A stretch of DNA of 61,924 bases from an uncultured Bacteroidia bacterium (GCA_903854235.1 CAINVV010000193.1:1-61924); one strand, 5' to 3'. Shown: positions 1-9,440, numbered from the stretch's first letter. The notes: generated from the letters alone by a model not told the origin. Numbers and translations: made by a program.

Positions 1-105
1 CTTGCCCCGGACGACCTCCATAAAAAATCGCTTCGCCACGGAGCAATCACCACCGAACTGGAAGATAAAGAGATGCGCTGGCTGGAACTGGGAGAATTAG
101 CATAA
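1..105 (+). CDS. C-terminal fragment of an unidentified protein
   Basis: Reading frame 1 is open from the window edge to TAA at 103-105 and gives 34 residues ending in LELGELA. The start lies outside the window. The fragment is too short to assign. The pattern of a Gly/Ala-Ile-Thr-Thr strand followed by a Trp-Leu-Glu-Leu strand vaguely recalls the C-terminal strand of histidine phosphatases, but that is only a guess. It converges on thrC with a 7-base gap, and the palindromic AGTACTTCAAGTACT just after its stop may help separate the two transcripts. Confidence 0.5.
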   Translation, partial: LAPDDLHKKSLRHGAITTELEDKEMRWLELGELA

Positions 106-112
106 TAGTACT

Positions 113-1414
113 TCAAGTACTTTCTGAAAGTAAATACTTCTTGAACTCCCCAAACTCCAGTCCCATCGGCACTGTCTTCTTCTCCCCCTTCATAAATTCC
201 TGTAGTCGTTCAGGCATGGGTACATTCCCTTTGCCTACAATCTCCTCTACTGTTTCCGTGAACTTGGCAGGGTGCGCCGTTTCCAGGAAGATTCCCAGCT
301 CATCGGGCTGTAAATGCTCCTTCAGTGCCCGGTAGGCAACCGCCCCATGCGGATCGGTCAGATATTCCGTCTTGGTGAAACAGGATAACAGACTCTCCCT
401 GATTTGATCATCCGAATAGGTGGTTCCCGTCATATCTTTACAAATCCCGGCATGATCCTGTCCATACAGATCCAGAATCCGGGCAAAATTACTGGGATCG
501 CCCACATCCATCGCATTGGCGATGGTCGATACGGAGGGTTTGGTCTTGTAAATTCCATTCTTCAGATACTGGTAAACCACATCGTTGCTGTTGTTGGCAG
601 CAATGAATCTTTCAATGGGTAATCCCATCCGTTTGGCCATCAAACCTGCCGTGAGATTTCCAAAGTTTCCGCTGGGCACGGAGAAGACAATTTTTTTATG
701 CTTTTTCTTCAACTGGGCCACCGCATTGAAATAATAGAATGCCTGAGGCAGGAATCTGGCAACGTTGATCGAATTGGCCGAAGTAAGCACCATTTTACGT
801 TGCAACTCTTCGTCCATAAAGGCAGATTTTACAAGTGCCTGACAATCGTCAAAGGAACCATCGACCTCGAGTGCCGTAATATTCTGGCCCAGGGTCACAA
901 ACTGCTTCTCCTGGATTTCACTTACCTTCCCCTTTGGATAAAGCACATGCACCCGTATTCCTTCAATACCCAAAAAACCGTTTGCAACGGCACTGCCGGT
1001 ATCACCGGATGTTGCAACCAGCACATGAACAGTCTCTTTTTCTTCGGAAAGGAAGTAAGACAGCATCCGGGCCATAAACCTGGCTCCTACATCCTTGAAC
1101 GCCAGCGTAGGACCATGAAACAGTTCCAGTGAATAGATATCTGGTTCAATTTCAATCAATGGGGTACCAAAGCTAAGCGTTTCGTTCACAATCTCTTCCA
1201 ATTTTTCAGCAGGAATATCCTCTCCGAAAAATTTCTCGGCTACCCGGAAGGCCATCTCCTGGAAGGTCAGTGTCTCCATCTGTGCAAAAAAAGATGGATC
1301 AAGCGGATAGATGGTTTCCGGCATGTACAATCCACGGTCGGGGGCTAGGCCTTTGGTAACTGCTGTTCGGAGATCCACCTCCGGCGAAAGCCTGTTGGTA
1401 CTGTAAAATTTCAT
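113..1414 (-). CDS. thrC: Threonine synthase
   Basis: Threonine synthase is the PLP enzyme that converts O-phosphohomoserine to L-threonine. The protein has 433 residues, normal for the longer bacterial class. The N-terminus (MKFYSTNRLSPEVDLRTAV) is the thrC N-terminal domain, the PLP lysine lies in GPTLAFKDVGARF (about K107), and the phosphate-binding loop is ATSGDTGSA. It is the last gene of the minus-strand order thrA - homoserine-kinase candidate - thrC. A 119-base gap with a long inverted repeat (1444-1501) separates it from the preceding gene. The ATG start gives the normal family N-terminus. Assignment is secure. Confidence 0.97.
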   Translation of the reverse strand: MKFYSTNRLSPEVDLRTAVTKGLAPDRGLYMPETIYPLDPSFFAQMETLTFQEMAFRVAEKFFGEDIPAEKLEEIVNETLSFGTPLIEIEPDIYSLELFHGPTLAFKDVGARFMARMLSYFLSEEKETVHVLVATSGDTGSAVANGFLGIEGIRVHVLYPKGKVSEIQEKQFVTLGQNITALEVDGSFDDCQALVKSAFMDEELQRKMVLTSANSINVARFLPQAFYYFNAVAQLKKKHKKIVFSVPSGNFGNLTAGLMAKRMGLPIERFIAANNSNDVVYQYLKNGIYKTKPSVSTIANAMDVGDPSNFARILDLYGQDHAGICKDMTGTTYSDDQIRESLLSCFTKTEYLTDPHGAVAYRALKEHLQPDELGIFLETAHPAKFTETVEEIVGKGNVPMPERLQEFMKGEKKTVPMGLEFGEFKKYLLSEST

Positions 1415-1443
1415 CTGTTTGGCTATTGTTTTTTAATTGCCAG

Positions 1444-1501
1444 ATGGAATACCCAAATAATCACTTTCAGAAGTATGAATCTCTGCATCTGGGTATTTCA
1501 T
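1444..1501 (-). repeat. Long inverted repeat between the kinase candidate and thrC
   Basis: ATGGAATACCCA (1444-1455) and TGGGTATTTCAT (1490-1501) are inverted copies with 11 of 12 positions matching, around a 34-base spacer. In the minus-strand transcript they lie just upstream of thrC. There is no following T-run, so it is not a classic terminator. A translation-control or RNA-processing hairpin is possible. Confidence 0.5.
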
Positions 1502-1533
1502 GTCAATTTGTCAATGAGAAAATTTGAAAATTT

Positions 1534-2742
1534 TCATTTGAGCAGCAATGCTTCCATAAACTGCTTTCCAGTTAACTGGCCGTAACTTCCGAGTTTGGCA
1601 GCTGCTTCATCGTAACGATCTACAGAATCGGGTTCGGATCCGGGTCTGAAAATCGTGAATGGCACAGAATCCCTGGTATGGGTTCTCAATTTCCAGGGTG
1701 TCGGATGGTCGGGCAACATCGCAATCGTGACGGGTTCCTCCATTTTCTCACACGCTTCCAGTAAATATTTGAGGATGCGGTGGTCCAGGTATTCGATGCA
1801 ACGCAGTTTCAGGTCATAATCCCCTTCGTGACCGGCTTCGTCGCTGGCTTCCACATGAAGGTAGACAAAGTCATGATTTTTAAGTGCTTCAATTGCCGCT
1901 TCCGCCTTTCCTTCATAGTTGGTATCATAAAGTCCGGTGGCACCCTTCACCTTGATGACATCCATCCCTGCATAGACGCCAATCCCCTGTATCAGATCAA
2001 CGGCAGAGATGACGGCACTGGTGTCGATTCCGAAAAGTTCCTTGAGGCTCTTCATGGCAGGCTTGTATCCCGGCGACCAGGGCCAGATGGAATTGGCAAC
2101 CTCCTTTCCGACAGCCTTCCTGGCACTGTTGACAGGGTGATTTTCGAGCAACTCTTTGGATCGGTGCATCAGTTCATTCAACAGCTGAGAAGTGGCATTT
2201 CCCGAGGCATCACTTGCCTTTGGCAGGAGAGGTTGGTATATTTTCCCGGGGACATCGTGCGGAGGAGTGCAGCTTACGAACTTGTTTCCTCCCTTGATGA
2301 CCAACAGGTGACGGTACGAAACTCCGGTATAAAAACGGATGGTTTCGTTACCAAGATGGGTATTCAGGTGCTGAATCAACTGATCGGCCTCCTCCGTCGA
2401 GATGTGGCCGGCCGAATGGTTCAGGATGATCTCACTTTTCAGGGTCACCAGATTGCATCGCAGGGCCAGGTCTCCCTCCTCAAGGGTCACTCCGATGCTG
2501 GCAGCCTCAATGACGCCGCGCCCTTCGTAAACAGCCTCAACATCATAGCCAAGAACGGCCAGATTGGCAACTTCGCTTCCGGGATGCAGGGAGTCAGGGA
2601 TGGTTTTCAATACCCCGCTACGACCCATTTTGGCCAACAAATCCATGCTGGGTTTTTGGGCTGCCATCAGCGGAGTCTTTCCCCCGTGTTCGGTTTCAGG
2701 CTGATCGGACATACCATCGCCCAGTAAAATAATATACTTCAT
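1534..2742 (-). CDS. Phosphoglycerate-mutase-like protein, probable homoserine kinase
   Basis: This protein belongs to the archaeal-type cofactor-independent phosphoglycerate mutase family (alkaline phosphatase superfamily). It has 402 residues, with the metal site motif LLGDGMSD at the N-terminus, the serine-nucleophile region HPGSEVANL (S56), and a late metal site in PDHPTPWK. It sits between thrA and thrC, exactly where thrB (homoserine kinase) is expected, and no GHMP-type thrB is in the operon. Relatives in thr operons are thought to phosphorylate homoserine instead of acting in glycolysis. I infer that role from position. Automatic annotation as a glycolytic mutase is likely wrong. Confidence 0.85.
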   Translation of the reverse strand: MKYIILLGDGMSDQPETEHGGKTPLMAAQKPSMDLLAKMGRSGVLKTIPDSLHPGSEVANLAVLGYDVEAVYEGRGVIEAASIGVTLEEGDLALRCNLVTLKSEIILNHSAGHISTEEADQLIQHLNTHLGNETIRFYTGVSYRHLLVIKGGNKFVSCTPPHDVPGKIYQPLLPKASDASGNATSQLLNELMHRSKELLENHPVNSARKAVGKEVANSIWPWSPGYKPAMKSLKELFGIDTSAVISAVDLIQGIGVYAGMDVIKVKGATGLYDTNYEGKAEAAIEALKNHDFVYLHVEASDEAGHEGDYDLKLRCIEYLDHRILKYLLEACEKMEEPVTIAMLPDHPTPWKLRTHTRDSVPFTIFRPGSEPDSVDRYDEAAAKLGSYGQLTGKQFMEALLLK

Positions 2743-2894
2743 TCTTGTAACTAGCTTTTCAATTTATCTTAACTTTTACGGATGGGGTCGCGAAAGGTTT
2801 TGTACAAGATCCTGAAAGGGATCGTAAGATCAAGGACCTATTAAATCCCTGGGCCCTTCGCTTTACTCGCTTTCCCTTTCCGGGTATCCCTTTC

Positions 2895-5321
2895 CTAGAT
2901 ATTCGCAACCTTGATCAGATCCGCAAATACCCCGGCGGCAGTAACTGCCGCACCGGCTCCGTATCCTTTGATCAGCATGGGAGATTCGTTGTAGCGTTCG
3001 GTCGTGAGCAACACGATGTTGTTACTGCCTTCGAGATCGTAGAACGGATGGCCGGGACCAACAGCCTGCAGCGAAACGGAAGCACGTCCTTCTTCCATCA
3101 GACCGACGAAGCGCCACTTTTTATGTTCTTTCTCCAGTATCACCCTTTCGGCTTCAAAATGGGCATCCATTTCGTGGATATCCCGCCAGAAATCCTCCAG
3201 TGTCGAACTGAAATAGCGATCCGGAATAAACCGGTTCTGCACGACCTCTTCCTGGCTCAGTCGATAACCGGATTCCCTGGCCAGAATGACCAATTTCCTG
3301 ACCACATCCACGCCACTCAGATCGATTCTTGGATCGGGCTCGGCAAACCCCTTTTCCTTGGAAAGCAGTATGGCCTTACTCAATGGAATTTCACTGCTGA
3401 GTGTATTGAAGATGAAATTAAGGGTCCCCGATAGAACCGCTTCTATCCTGACAATCCGGTCACCCGAACGTTTCAGGTCATTGATGGTGGAGATAAGCGG
3501 CAATCCAGCGCCCACATTGGTTTCAAACAGATACTTGACGCCGTGGTTGGCAGCCAGTTCCTTCAGATCCCGATAGGCTTCGTAATCGGAAGAGGCAGCC
3601 ACCTTGTTGGCAGCAACGATGGAGATGTAATTGTTCAAAATGGAGTGGTACTGATCCGCTACCCGCTTCTCCGCCGTACAATCGACAAAAACGGAGTTGA
3701 ACATATTCATCTCAATGATCCTGGAACAGAACCCCTTCATGTCAGACTTTTCTGTCTGGTCACCGGAGAGTGCCGCAGCGATGGAGCTTGGATCGAAACC
3801 ATCCCGGTTGAAAACCATAGACCTTGAATTGGCCACTCCACAGATTCTTAACTTTAGACGGTGATCTTTCTGGAGTTTTTCCTGTTGCTGACTGATTTGC
3901 TTGATCAGATCCCTGCCAACCGTTCCAATCCCAACAAGAAAAACATTTAGCTCTATAAATGGGGAGAGGAAAAAAGATTCGTGCACGACATTCAAGGTCT
4001 TGCGCAGGTCAGATTTCTTGACAACCCAGGAGATATTCTGTTCGGAAGCTCCCTGGGCAATGGCCACCACGTTTATACCATTCTTTCCAATGGTATAAAA
4101 TAGTTTTCCCGCGATGCCTGCCGAATGTTTCATGTTCTCGCCGACAATGGCTATGATGCAAAGATCCTCTTCACTTCCGATCTTGTTGATCAGGCCGGAG
4201 GCAATCTCACGGTCGAATTCCTGCTGAATGGCAGTAATGGCCGTTCTTCCCTTTGTGGAATCGATGGCAAAACTGATGGAATTTTCGGAGGAAGCCTGTG
4301 ATATAAGAATAACATTGATCTCTTCTTTGGCCAGCGCCCCGAAAAGACGCATGGCAATACCCGTCACACCGACCATACCCAATCCCTGAACGGTAAAAAG
4401 GGATATTCCGTCGATCGAGGAAATCCCCTTGATGGGATGTTCCGCAGAGGGATGATTCACATTTCCGATGAGCGTTCCTTCTGCCGTGGGGTTCATCGTA
4501 TTTTTAATCTGAACCGGAATCGATTTCTGGTAGACAGGAAGGATGGTGGGCGGATAAATTACTTTGGCCCCAAAATGTGAAAGTTCAAGGGCTTCACTGT
4601 AAGTAAGCTGAGGGATGGTGTAGGCTTTGCTGATGACCCTTGGATCGGCTGTCATAAATCCATCCACATCGGTCCAGATTTCCAGTCTCTCGGCATTCAG
4701 GGCAGCGGCAAAAAGTGCCGCGGTATAATCAGAGCCACCCCGGCCAAGGGTCGTCACCGTGCCATCGGTGGCTGAAGAGATGAATCCCGGCGCAACGGCG
4801 GTGCGACTCAGATTGGCACATCTTTGATGGATCAGGTCGTAGGTAAGACCAAAATCCACATTGGCACGTCCGTGGTTCTTATCCGTCCGGATGACGGCTG
4901 CGCTGTCGATCAGTTCGGCATCCAGAAACCTGGAAATAAAAAGGGAAGAGAGTCGCTCTCCGAAACCCAGCACCTTGTCCAGTGTCTTGGGGGTTAGTTC
5001 GCCGATCAGCCGGATGCCCTGAAGTATTTTCTCCAGTTCATCGAACAGGGTTTTCATCTTGACAATCACTTCGTCTATTGCCTGAGCATCGAAGAGACCC
5101 TTCAGGATATTTTCGTGCCGAATCCAAATTTCATCCAGGCTGCCACTAATTTCATTGCCCCTGGCTCCGGTATTGGCAGCTGCCAACAGCATATCCGTCA
5201 CTCCTCCGACGGCACTAACGACAACGATCAGTCCAGTTTGCTGATTTCGAACTATTTCGTCGATTTTCTTTATATTTTCAACGGAACCGACGGATGTTCC
5301 TCCAAATTTTATAACTTTCAT
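2895..5321 (-). CDS. thrA: Bifunctional aspartate kinase / homoserine dehydrogenase
   Basis: This fused enzyme catalyses the first and third steps from aspartate towards threonine and methionine. I start it at the ATG at 5319-5321, giving MKVIKFGGTSVGS, the aspartokinase N-terminus, and 808 residues, close to the E. coli ThrA length. Order: aspartokinase (about 1-290, including LGRGGSDYTAAL), two ACT regulatory domains (about 310-460), then homoserine dehydrogenase (about 465-808, with LNVFLVGIGTVGRDLI and VSGTLNF-type motifs). The frame stays open upstream to 5411, but that segment runs through the recA terminator and does not look like protein. A weak TTTG (5359-5362) upstream may be part of its promoter. 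Confidence 0.96.
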   Translation of the reverse strand: MKVIKFGGTSVGSVENIKKIDEIVRNQQTGLIVVVSAVGGVTDMLLAAANTGARGNEISGSLDEIWIRHENILKGLFDAQAIDEVIVKMKTLFDELEKILQGIRLIGELTPKTLDKVLGFGERLSSLFISRFLDAELIDSAAVIRTDKNHGRANVDFGLTYDLIHQRCANLSRTAVAPGFISSATDGTVTTLGRGGSDYTAALFAAALNAERLEIWTDVDGFMTADPRVISKAYTIPQLTYSEALELSHFGAKVIYPPTILPVYQKSIPVQIKNTMNPTAEGTLIGNVNHPSAEHPIKGISSIDGISLFTVQGLGMVGVTGIAMRLFGALAKEEINVILISQASSENSISFAIDSTKGRTAITAIQQEFDREIASGLINKIGSEEDLCIIAIVGENMKHSAGIAGKLFYTIGKNGINVVAIAQGASEQNISWVVKKSDLRKTLNVVHESFFLSPFIELNVFLVGIGTVGRDLIKQISQQQEKLQKDHRLKLRICGVANSRSMVFNRDGFDPSSIAAALSGDQTEKSDMKGFCSRIIEMNMFNSVFVDCTAEKRVADQYHSILNNYISIVAANKVAASSDYEAYRDLKELAANHGVKYLFETNVGAGLPLISTINDLKRSGDRIVRIEAVLSGTLNFIFNTLSSEIPLSKAILLSKEKGFAEPDPRIDLSGVDVVRKLVILARESGYRLSQEEVVQNRFIPDRYFSSTLEDFWRDIHEMDAHFEAERVILEKEHKKWRFVGLMEEGRASVSLQAVGPGHPFYDLEGSNNIVLLTTERYNESPMLIKGYGAGAAVTAAGVFADLIKVANI

Positions 5322-5366
5322 CGTACTTGCATTACAGTTTATCACATCAGCCCAGCTGCAAAGGTC

Positions 5367-5406
5367 AAAAAAAAATCTGAACCGAAGCTGTTTCGATCCA
5401 GATTTT
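5367..5406 (-). terminator. Rho-independent terminator after recA
   Basis: On the minus strand, arms 5406-5392 and 5386-5372 form a 15-pair stem (two G-U pairs) with a 5-base loop, followed by a run of T (A on the plus strand, 5367-5375). It lies 20 bases past the recA stop and before thrA, so bcp-recA and thr are probably separate units. Read-through would act as attenuation. Confidence 0.85.
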
Positions 5407-5425
5407 GCCATTATTTTACATTATC

Positions 5426-6466
5426 TTATTTTTCGATCGAAGGAGTGTAATTGTTAATGATCTTCTTTTCAATCTCTTCTGCCAGTTCAGGGTTATCTAT
5501 CAACAGTGCCTTGACGGATTCACGTCCCTGTCCGAGTTTGGTCTCTCCATAACTAAACCAGGAGCCACTCTTCTTGATGATGTTCAACTCCACGCCCAAA
5601 TCAATAATTTCACCGGTTTTGGAGATTCCTTCGCCGAAAATAATGTCAAACTCAGCCTTCCTGAAAGGTGGAGCAATCTTATTCTTGACAATTTTCACGC
5701 GGGTATGGTTCCCCTGCACCTCTTCACCATCTTTTAACTGGCCGATTTTGCGAATGTCGACCCGCACAGAGGCATAAAATTTGAGGGCATTCCCACCTGT
5801 GGTCGTTTCAGGGTTTCCAAACATGACACCGATTTTCTCACGCAACTGATTGATGAAAATGACACAGGTCTTCGTTTTACTGATGCTGGCCGTCAATTTA
5901 CGCAGTGCCTGCGACATCAGTCTGGCATGCAATCCCATTTTGGAGTCACCCATTTCCCCTTCTATCTCGGCTTTTGGAGTCAAAGCAGCCACAGAGTCAA
6001 TCACTATGATGTCGATGGCACCTGAGCGGATCAGGTTATCGGCAATCTCAAGGGCCTGTTCGCCATTGTCCGGCTGTGAAATCAGCAGATCATTGATGTT
6101 GACGCCCAACTTGGTTGCGTAACCGGGGTCAAATGCGTGTTCTGCATCAATGATGGCAGCAATGCCACCCAATTTCTGTGATTCTGCGATGGCGTGAATG
6201 GCCAGGGTTGTCTTGCCGGATGATTCGGGCCCGAAGATTTCGATCACCCTTCCTTTCGGATATCCACCTATTCCAAGGGCCAAATCCAGAGCGATGGATC
6301 CGGAACTGATGGCAGGGACATCGTCCACCGGCTTATCACCCAAACGCATAATCGATCCTTTGCCATAACTCTTCTCAATCTTATCCATTGTCAGCTGCAA
6401 TGCCTTTAATTTCTCACTGTTCACTGACTTGTCTGCCGCGGCAGCCTTTACATCCTCTTTCGCCAT
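5426..6466 (-). CDS. recA: Recombinase RecA
   Basis: RecA is the ATP-dependent strand-exchange protein and LexA co-protease. The protein has 346 residues, the usual length. Walker A is GPESSGKTT, followed by the segment IDAEHAFDP, Walker [11 protein letters not shown], and the L2-adjacent segment [19 protein letters not shown]. The lysine-rich N-terminus and [11 protein letters not shown] are typical. It starts 12 bases after the bcp stop and is probably cotranscribed with it. No SOS box could be recognised directly upstream. Confidence 0.98.
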   Translation of the reverse strand: MAKEDVKAAAADKSVNSEKLKALQLTMDKIEKSYGKGSIMRLGDKPVDDVPAISSGSIALDLALGIGGYPKGRVIEIFGPESSGKTTLAIHAIAESQKLGGIAAIIDAEHAFDPGYATKLGVNINDLLISQPDNGEQALEIADNLIRSGAIDIIVIDSVAALTPKAEIEGEMGDSKMGLHARLMSQALRKLTASISKTKTCVIFINQLREKIGVMFGNPETTTGGNALKFYASVRVDIRKIGQLKDGEEVQGNHTRVKIVKNKIAPPFRKAEFDIIFGEGISKTGEIIDLGVELNIIKKSGSWFSYGETKLGQGRESVKALLIDNPELAEEIEKKIINNYTPSIEK

Positions 6467-6478
6467 GTTGTATCTGAA

Positions 6479-6943
6479 TTAAAATTTTAGCTCTTTAACC
6501 AATTGTTCGGTATGTTTTTTTGTATCCACTTTTTTAATGATCTTCTCTATGATTCCTCCTTCGTTGATCACAAAAGTGGTTCGGATCACGCCCATGTAAA
6601 TCTTGCCGTAATTTACCTTTTCTCCCCAGACACCGTAAGCCTGAAGGATTTTTTTATCGGTATCAGCCAGAAGGTTAAAACGCAATCCGTATTTATCGAT
6701 GAATTTTTGGTGCGACGGACTGCTATCGGGACTTACGCCGACCACATCGACCCCCCTTGAAAGCCAGAAATCGTAGTTTTCGCTCAGATCACAAGCCTCG
6801 GCAGTACATCCCGGCGTATTGTCTTTCGGATAAAAGTAAAGAATCAGCTTTTTACCCTTAAAATCAGTCAATGAAAGGGTTCGGCCATCCTGGGTAATCC
6901 CTGTGAAAGCGGGAGCAACGGCACCTTCAGTCAATGTTTCCAT
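6479..6943 (-). CDS. bcp: Thioredoxin-dependent thiol peroxidase (Bcp/PrxQ)
   Basis: This peroxiredoxin reduces hydrogen peroxide and alkyl hydroperoxides in the cytoplasm. The protein has 154 residues, the family length. The active site is FYPKDNTPGCTAEACDL, with peroxidatic C46 and resolving C51 five residues later, the atypical two-cysteine PrxQ arrangement. It is the first gene of the bcp-recA pair and is divergent from the TPR/SPOR gene. A TAAATTTG -7 element lies about 28 bases upstream of its start. Confidence 0.95.
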   Translation of the reverse strand: METLTEGAVAPAFTGITQDGRTLSLTDFKGKKLILYFYPKDNTPGCTAEACDLSENYDFWLSRGVDVVGVSPDSSPSHQKFIDKYGLRFNLLADTDKKILQAYGVWGEKVNYGKIYMGVIRTTFVINEGGIIEKIIKKVDTKKHTEQLVKELKF

Positions 6944-6970
6944 AAAAATTTCTAAATAATGTGTACATTA

Positions 6971-6978
6971 CAAATTTA
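6971..6978 (-). promoter_or_regulatory. Candidate -7 promoter element for bcp-recA
   Basis: The minus strand reads TAAATTTG, matching the Bacteroidota -7 consensus TAnnTTTG. A TTTCG about 20 bases upstream could be a degenerate -33 element (consensus TTTG). It is correctly placed for bcp. Confidence 0.45.
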
Positions 6979-7051
6979 GGTGAATCTGACCACTTCCCGA
7001 AATCCCAGAGGTTAAAAATTCAATTAATCTCCCCAATCGTGATAAATGGGT

Positions 7052-7059
7052 TAATTTTG
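7052..7059 (+). promoter_or_regulatory. Candidate -7 promoter element for the TPR/SPOR gene
   Basis: TAATTTTG matches the TAnnTTTG -7 consensus and lies 36 bases before the ATG at 7095. No clear -33 TTTG was seen. Confidence 0.4.
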
Positions 7060-7094
7060 TATTTTTATGCCGGATTTTGACAGAGAAACACAGC

Positions 7095-8432
7095 ATGAAC
7101 AAAGCATTGCTTTCGAAACGGATTATCGTACCGCTTTTATTTACATTTTTTTCCATCCACCTCTCCTTCGGGCAACAAACCGTTGGGAAAGAGACACTTG
7201 CCATAGACTACTTTCATCAGGGTGATTTCGAAAAGGCCCTACCGATATTTGCAAAGCTTGCACAAAGCTATCCAGACAATGCCATGTACAATTACTACTA
7301 TGGTGTGTCACTCATCAAAAACAACATTTTCGAGACCGCAGCCAAGGAGGCGCTTCTCAATTCCGTAGTAGACAAAACCCCCGTCAACGCCAACTTCTAT
7401 CTTGGAAACTATTTCCATGCCTTGGAACAGTGGGGAGAGGCCATGGATTTCTACGACAGGTATGAAAAAGTTGGGACCAAACAGGAAAAGAAATCACTAA
7501 AACTTACCTCCTTTGTAGATCTCTGCCAAAAGAAAGTCAATCCATTCAAACCAAAAAAATCAACAGACAGTACCCTTTTTGGGGATGCGATGCTGAAACC
7601 ACCTCCCTCCATCGATGAAAAATCATTTCCAATCCCTGAAGCTCTTAAAAATGCCACATTCAATTTTCAGGTAAACGAACTGCTGGCCTACCATCGCATC
7701 AGCGATTTCCGCAGCGAAGCAAGCAAAATATTGTTTACAAAAGCCTGGATGTGTACAGGGATGAACGATTCCATTCTCGTCCTCACAGATTCACTTCGGA
7801 AAGTGCATGACCAAATTGCCAGGGTGGATACCCGGCTCGGTCTGGTCCAGCAAATTGTGGATGGCGAACAAAAGTCTTTCCAACTGATGCGCGACCGGGA
7901 GAAATTCCTGGAGCAATCACGGGTGAAAGAATCCGCCTTCTGGGACAAGGAGGGTAAAAAGGAAGCGATGCTCTACAACAATTCCATTCTGGCACGGGAG
8001 AACAAAATTACAGCGGTAAAAAATCCGGAACCGAAATCACACGAGATACCTCAATTGCCTGTGGTCAAAACAGATTCTGTCCCGGCGACCGATCAGCAAG
8101 CCAGGGTAGTGCCGGAGAAAGTTCCGGCCAAGAGTGCTCCGGCCGAAAATATCCTCTTCAAGGTACAGGTGGGTGCCTTTAAAAATGGAGTGATTTCACA
8201 GTTGTTCAAGAAGGCCTATACCAAGGTCAGTAAGCTCAGAAAAATTGATAAATTCACGGATCCCAAGAAATTCGTAGTCTACACAGTAGGGAATTTCAAA
8301 CATTACGCGGATGCAACAAAAATGAAAGACCAATTGTTATTGGAAGGGATGAAAGGGGCTTTCGTGATTGCTTACCAAAACGGATTGAAAATTCCGGTTA
8401 CACAGGCGCTCAAAATTACCGGAGGAAATTAA
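7095..8432 (+). CDS. Exported TPR and SPOR-domain protein
   Basis: I use the ATG at 7095 rather than the in-frame TTG at 7077, because it gives a clean signal peptide (MNKALLSKR, hydrophobic core, SFGQ). The mature protein has N-terminal TPR-like repeats (about 28-140), a middle region with polar and coiled segments, and a C-terminal SPOR domain (about 350-440, beginning ILFKVQVGAF). SPOR domains bind denuded peptidoglycan glycans, so a role in the cell envelope or division is likely. 445 residues. No enzymatic domain is visible. Confidence 0.85.
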   Translation: MNKALLSKRIIVPLLFTFFSIHLSFGQQTVGKETLAIDYFHQGDFEKALPIFAKLAQSYPDNAMYNYYYGVSLIKNNIFETAAKEALLNSVVDKTPVNANFYLGNYFHALEQWGEAMDFYDRYEKVGTKQEKKSLKLTSFVDLCQKKVNPFKPKKSTDSTLFGDAMLKPPPSIDEKSFPIPEALKNATFNFQVNELLAYHRISDFRSEASKILFTKAWMCTGMNDSILVLTDSLRKVHDQIARVDTRLGLVQQIVDGEQKSFQLMRDREKFLEQSRVKESAFWDKEGKKEAMLYNNSILARENKITAVKNPEPKSHEIPQLPVVKTDSVPATDQQARVVPEKVPAKSAPAENILFKVQVGAFKNGVISQLFKKAYTKVSKLRKIDKFTDPKKFVVYTVGNFKHYADATKMKDQLLLEGMKGAFVIAYQNGLKIPVTQALKITGGN

Positions 8433-8474
8433 GATACTTTTTTCATCTTTGGATATAAATACTTGGGTTAAGGT

Positions 8475-8750
8475 ATGGATACAGATAAATCGATCCGAAA
8501 CAAAGACAAGCACTCAGAAGGAGTGGGGAATGAGAATTCACTCGTACTTTATAACGATGATTATCACACCTTCAATTATGTGATTGATGCCCTGATGGAG
8601 ATCTGCAACATGGAGCGGGTTCAGGCCATTCAGTGCACCTATCTGGTGCACTACAAGGAAAAGTGTGAAGTAAAACGAGGTCCCAAAAAATTACTTACCC
8701 CTATGCGCCGTGCCCTTTCTGCCAGAGATCTAAAGGCTACCATCCACTGA
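8475..8750 (+). CDS. clpS: ATP-dependent Clp protease adaptor ClpS
   Basis: ClpS binds N-degron substrates and delivers them to ClpA/ClpC-ClpP. The protein has 91 residues. LVLYNDDYHTFNYVIDAL is the signature region, including the DD pair that contacts the N-end residue, followed by the helix EICNMERVQAIQC and a C-terminal basic strand. It follows the SPOR gene by about 40 bases. Its last 21 bases overlap the convergent membrane methyltransferase gene. Confidence 0.92.
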   Translation: MDTDKSIRNKDKHSEGVGNENSLVLYNDDYHTFNYVIDALMEICNMERVQAIQCTYLVHYKEKCEVKRGPKKLLTPMRRALSARDLKATIH

Positions 8751-9440
8751 TCCGGGTGATTTTTTCCTGAATAATCTGGAAAGAAATCCAAACATTATTT
8801 CGAGAAGAGAAATCAATCTCCCGTAAAGTTCCCGCAGCAATTTTCTGATAATTGGCATCTTGTCCTCCCTGGGCCACAGCATACCCGTTTTAATGCAGTA
8901 ATCTTCGTACTCGTCACCAAAATACCTGATCAGCAAACGCTCCTCCCTCCGGATCTGAAAAAGACAAAAAGGGGTGACAAGGAAAAGGGACACCGGACCA
9001 GCGATCCAGTTTTGAATCATAAACACCTGACAAACGGCAACACCCAACAAGGCCAAATACATCGGATGACGAACGTAGCGATAGGCACCCGTCCTAACCA
9101 GTTCCAGATCCTCCTTTAATTCCTGTCCGGGAACCCACCACCTGCCCAGGTCAGACAATGCCTTGACAAAAAGCCAGATGCAGAAGAAAAACAGCAAAGC
9201 TACAGGGAGGGTGAGCCATTTCCAAAAGTGATAGTCGGTGGATCCAAAATCTATGGAAAAGAGGTAGATAAATGGAATTACCTGTATTCCGGCAAAAAGA
9301 AGAAACAGGAACAACCGCTTTTTCTTCTGGGCATTCAGTATCTTTCTGTCTGCTTCAAAATTTTGAAAATAGTAAAGCTGCAGAAGTGCCAAAAGGGCAA
9401 TTCCACAGAGAAATATGGTCTCCAGAAAGGCACGTTCCAT
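8730..9440 (-). CDS. Membrane protein of the isoprenylcysteine methyltransferase (ICMT/PEMT) family
   Basis: The 236-residue protein has about five hydrophobic segments. The family core LVRTGAYRYVRHPMYLALLG is followed by a C-terminal RREERLLIRYFGDEYEDYC, the pattern of SAM-dependent integral-membrane methyltransferases of the ICMT/NnrU-like group. The substrate in bacteria is generally unknown. The C-terminal tail is basic and may face the cytoplasm. Its 3' end overlaps clpS by 21 bases in antisense. Confidence 0.82.
   Translation of the reverse strand: MERAFLETIFLCGIALLALLQLYYFQNFEADRKILNAQKKKRLFLFLLFAGIQVIPFIYLFSIDFGSTDYHFWKWLTLPVALLFFFCIWLFVKALSDLGRWWVPGQELKEDLELVRTGAYRYVRHPMYLALLGVAVCQVFMIQNWIAGPVSLFLVTPFCLFQIRREERLLIRYFGDEYEDYCIKTGMLWPREDKMPIIRKLLRELYGRLISLLEIMFGFLSRLFRKKSPGSVDGSL

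Noticed and set aside
1780-2727. 315-codon plus-strand frame opposite the phosphoglycerate-mutase-like gene
   Set aside because: It is fully antisense to a clear family member and shows no recognisable domain or signal, so it is a shadow frame.
5322-5411. N-terminal extension of the thrA frame (about 30 residues)
   Set aside because: It runs through a strong terminator hairpin, is not homologous to aspartokinase, and the natural N-terminus MKVIKFGGTSVGS begins at 5321.
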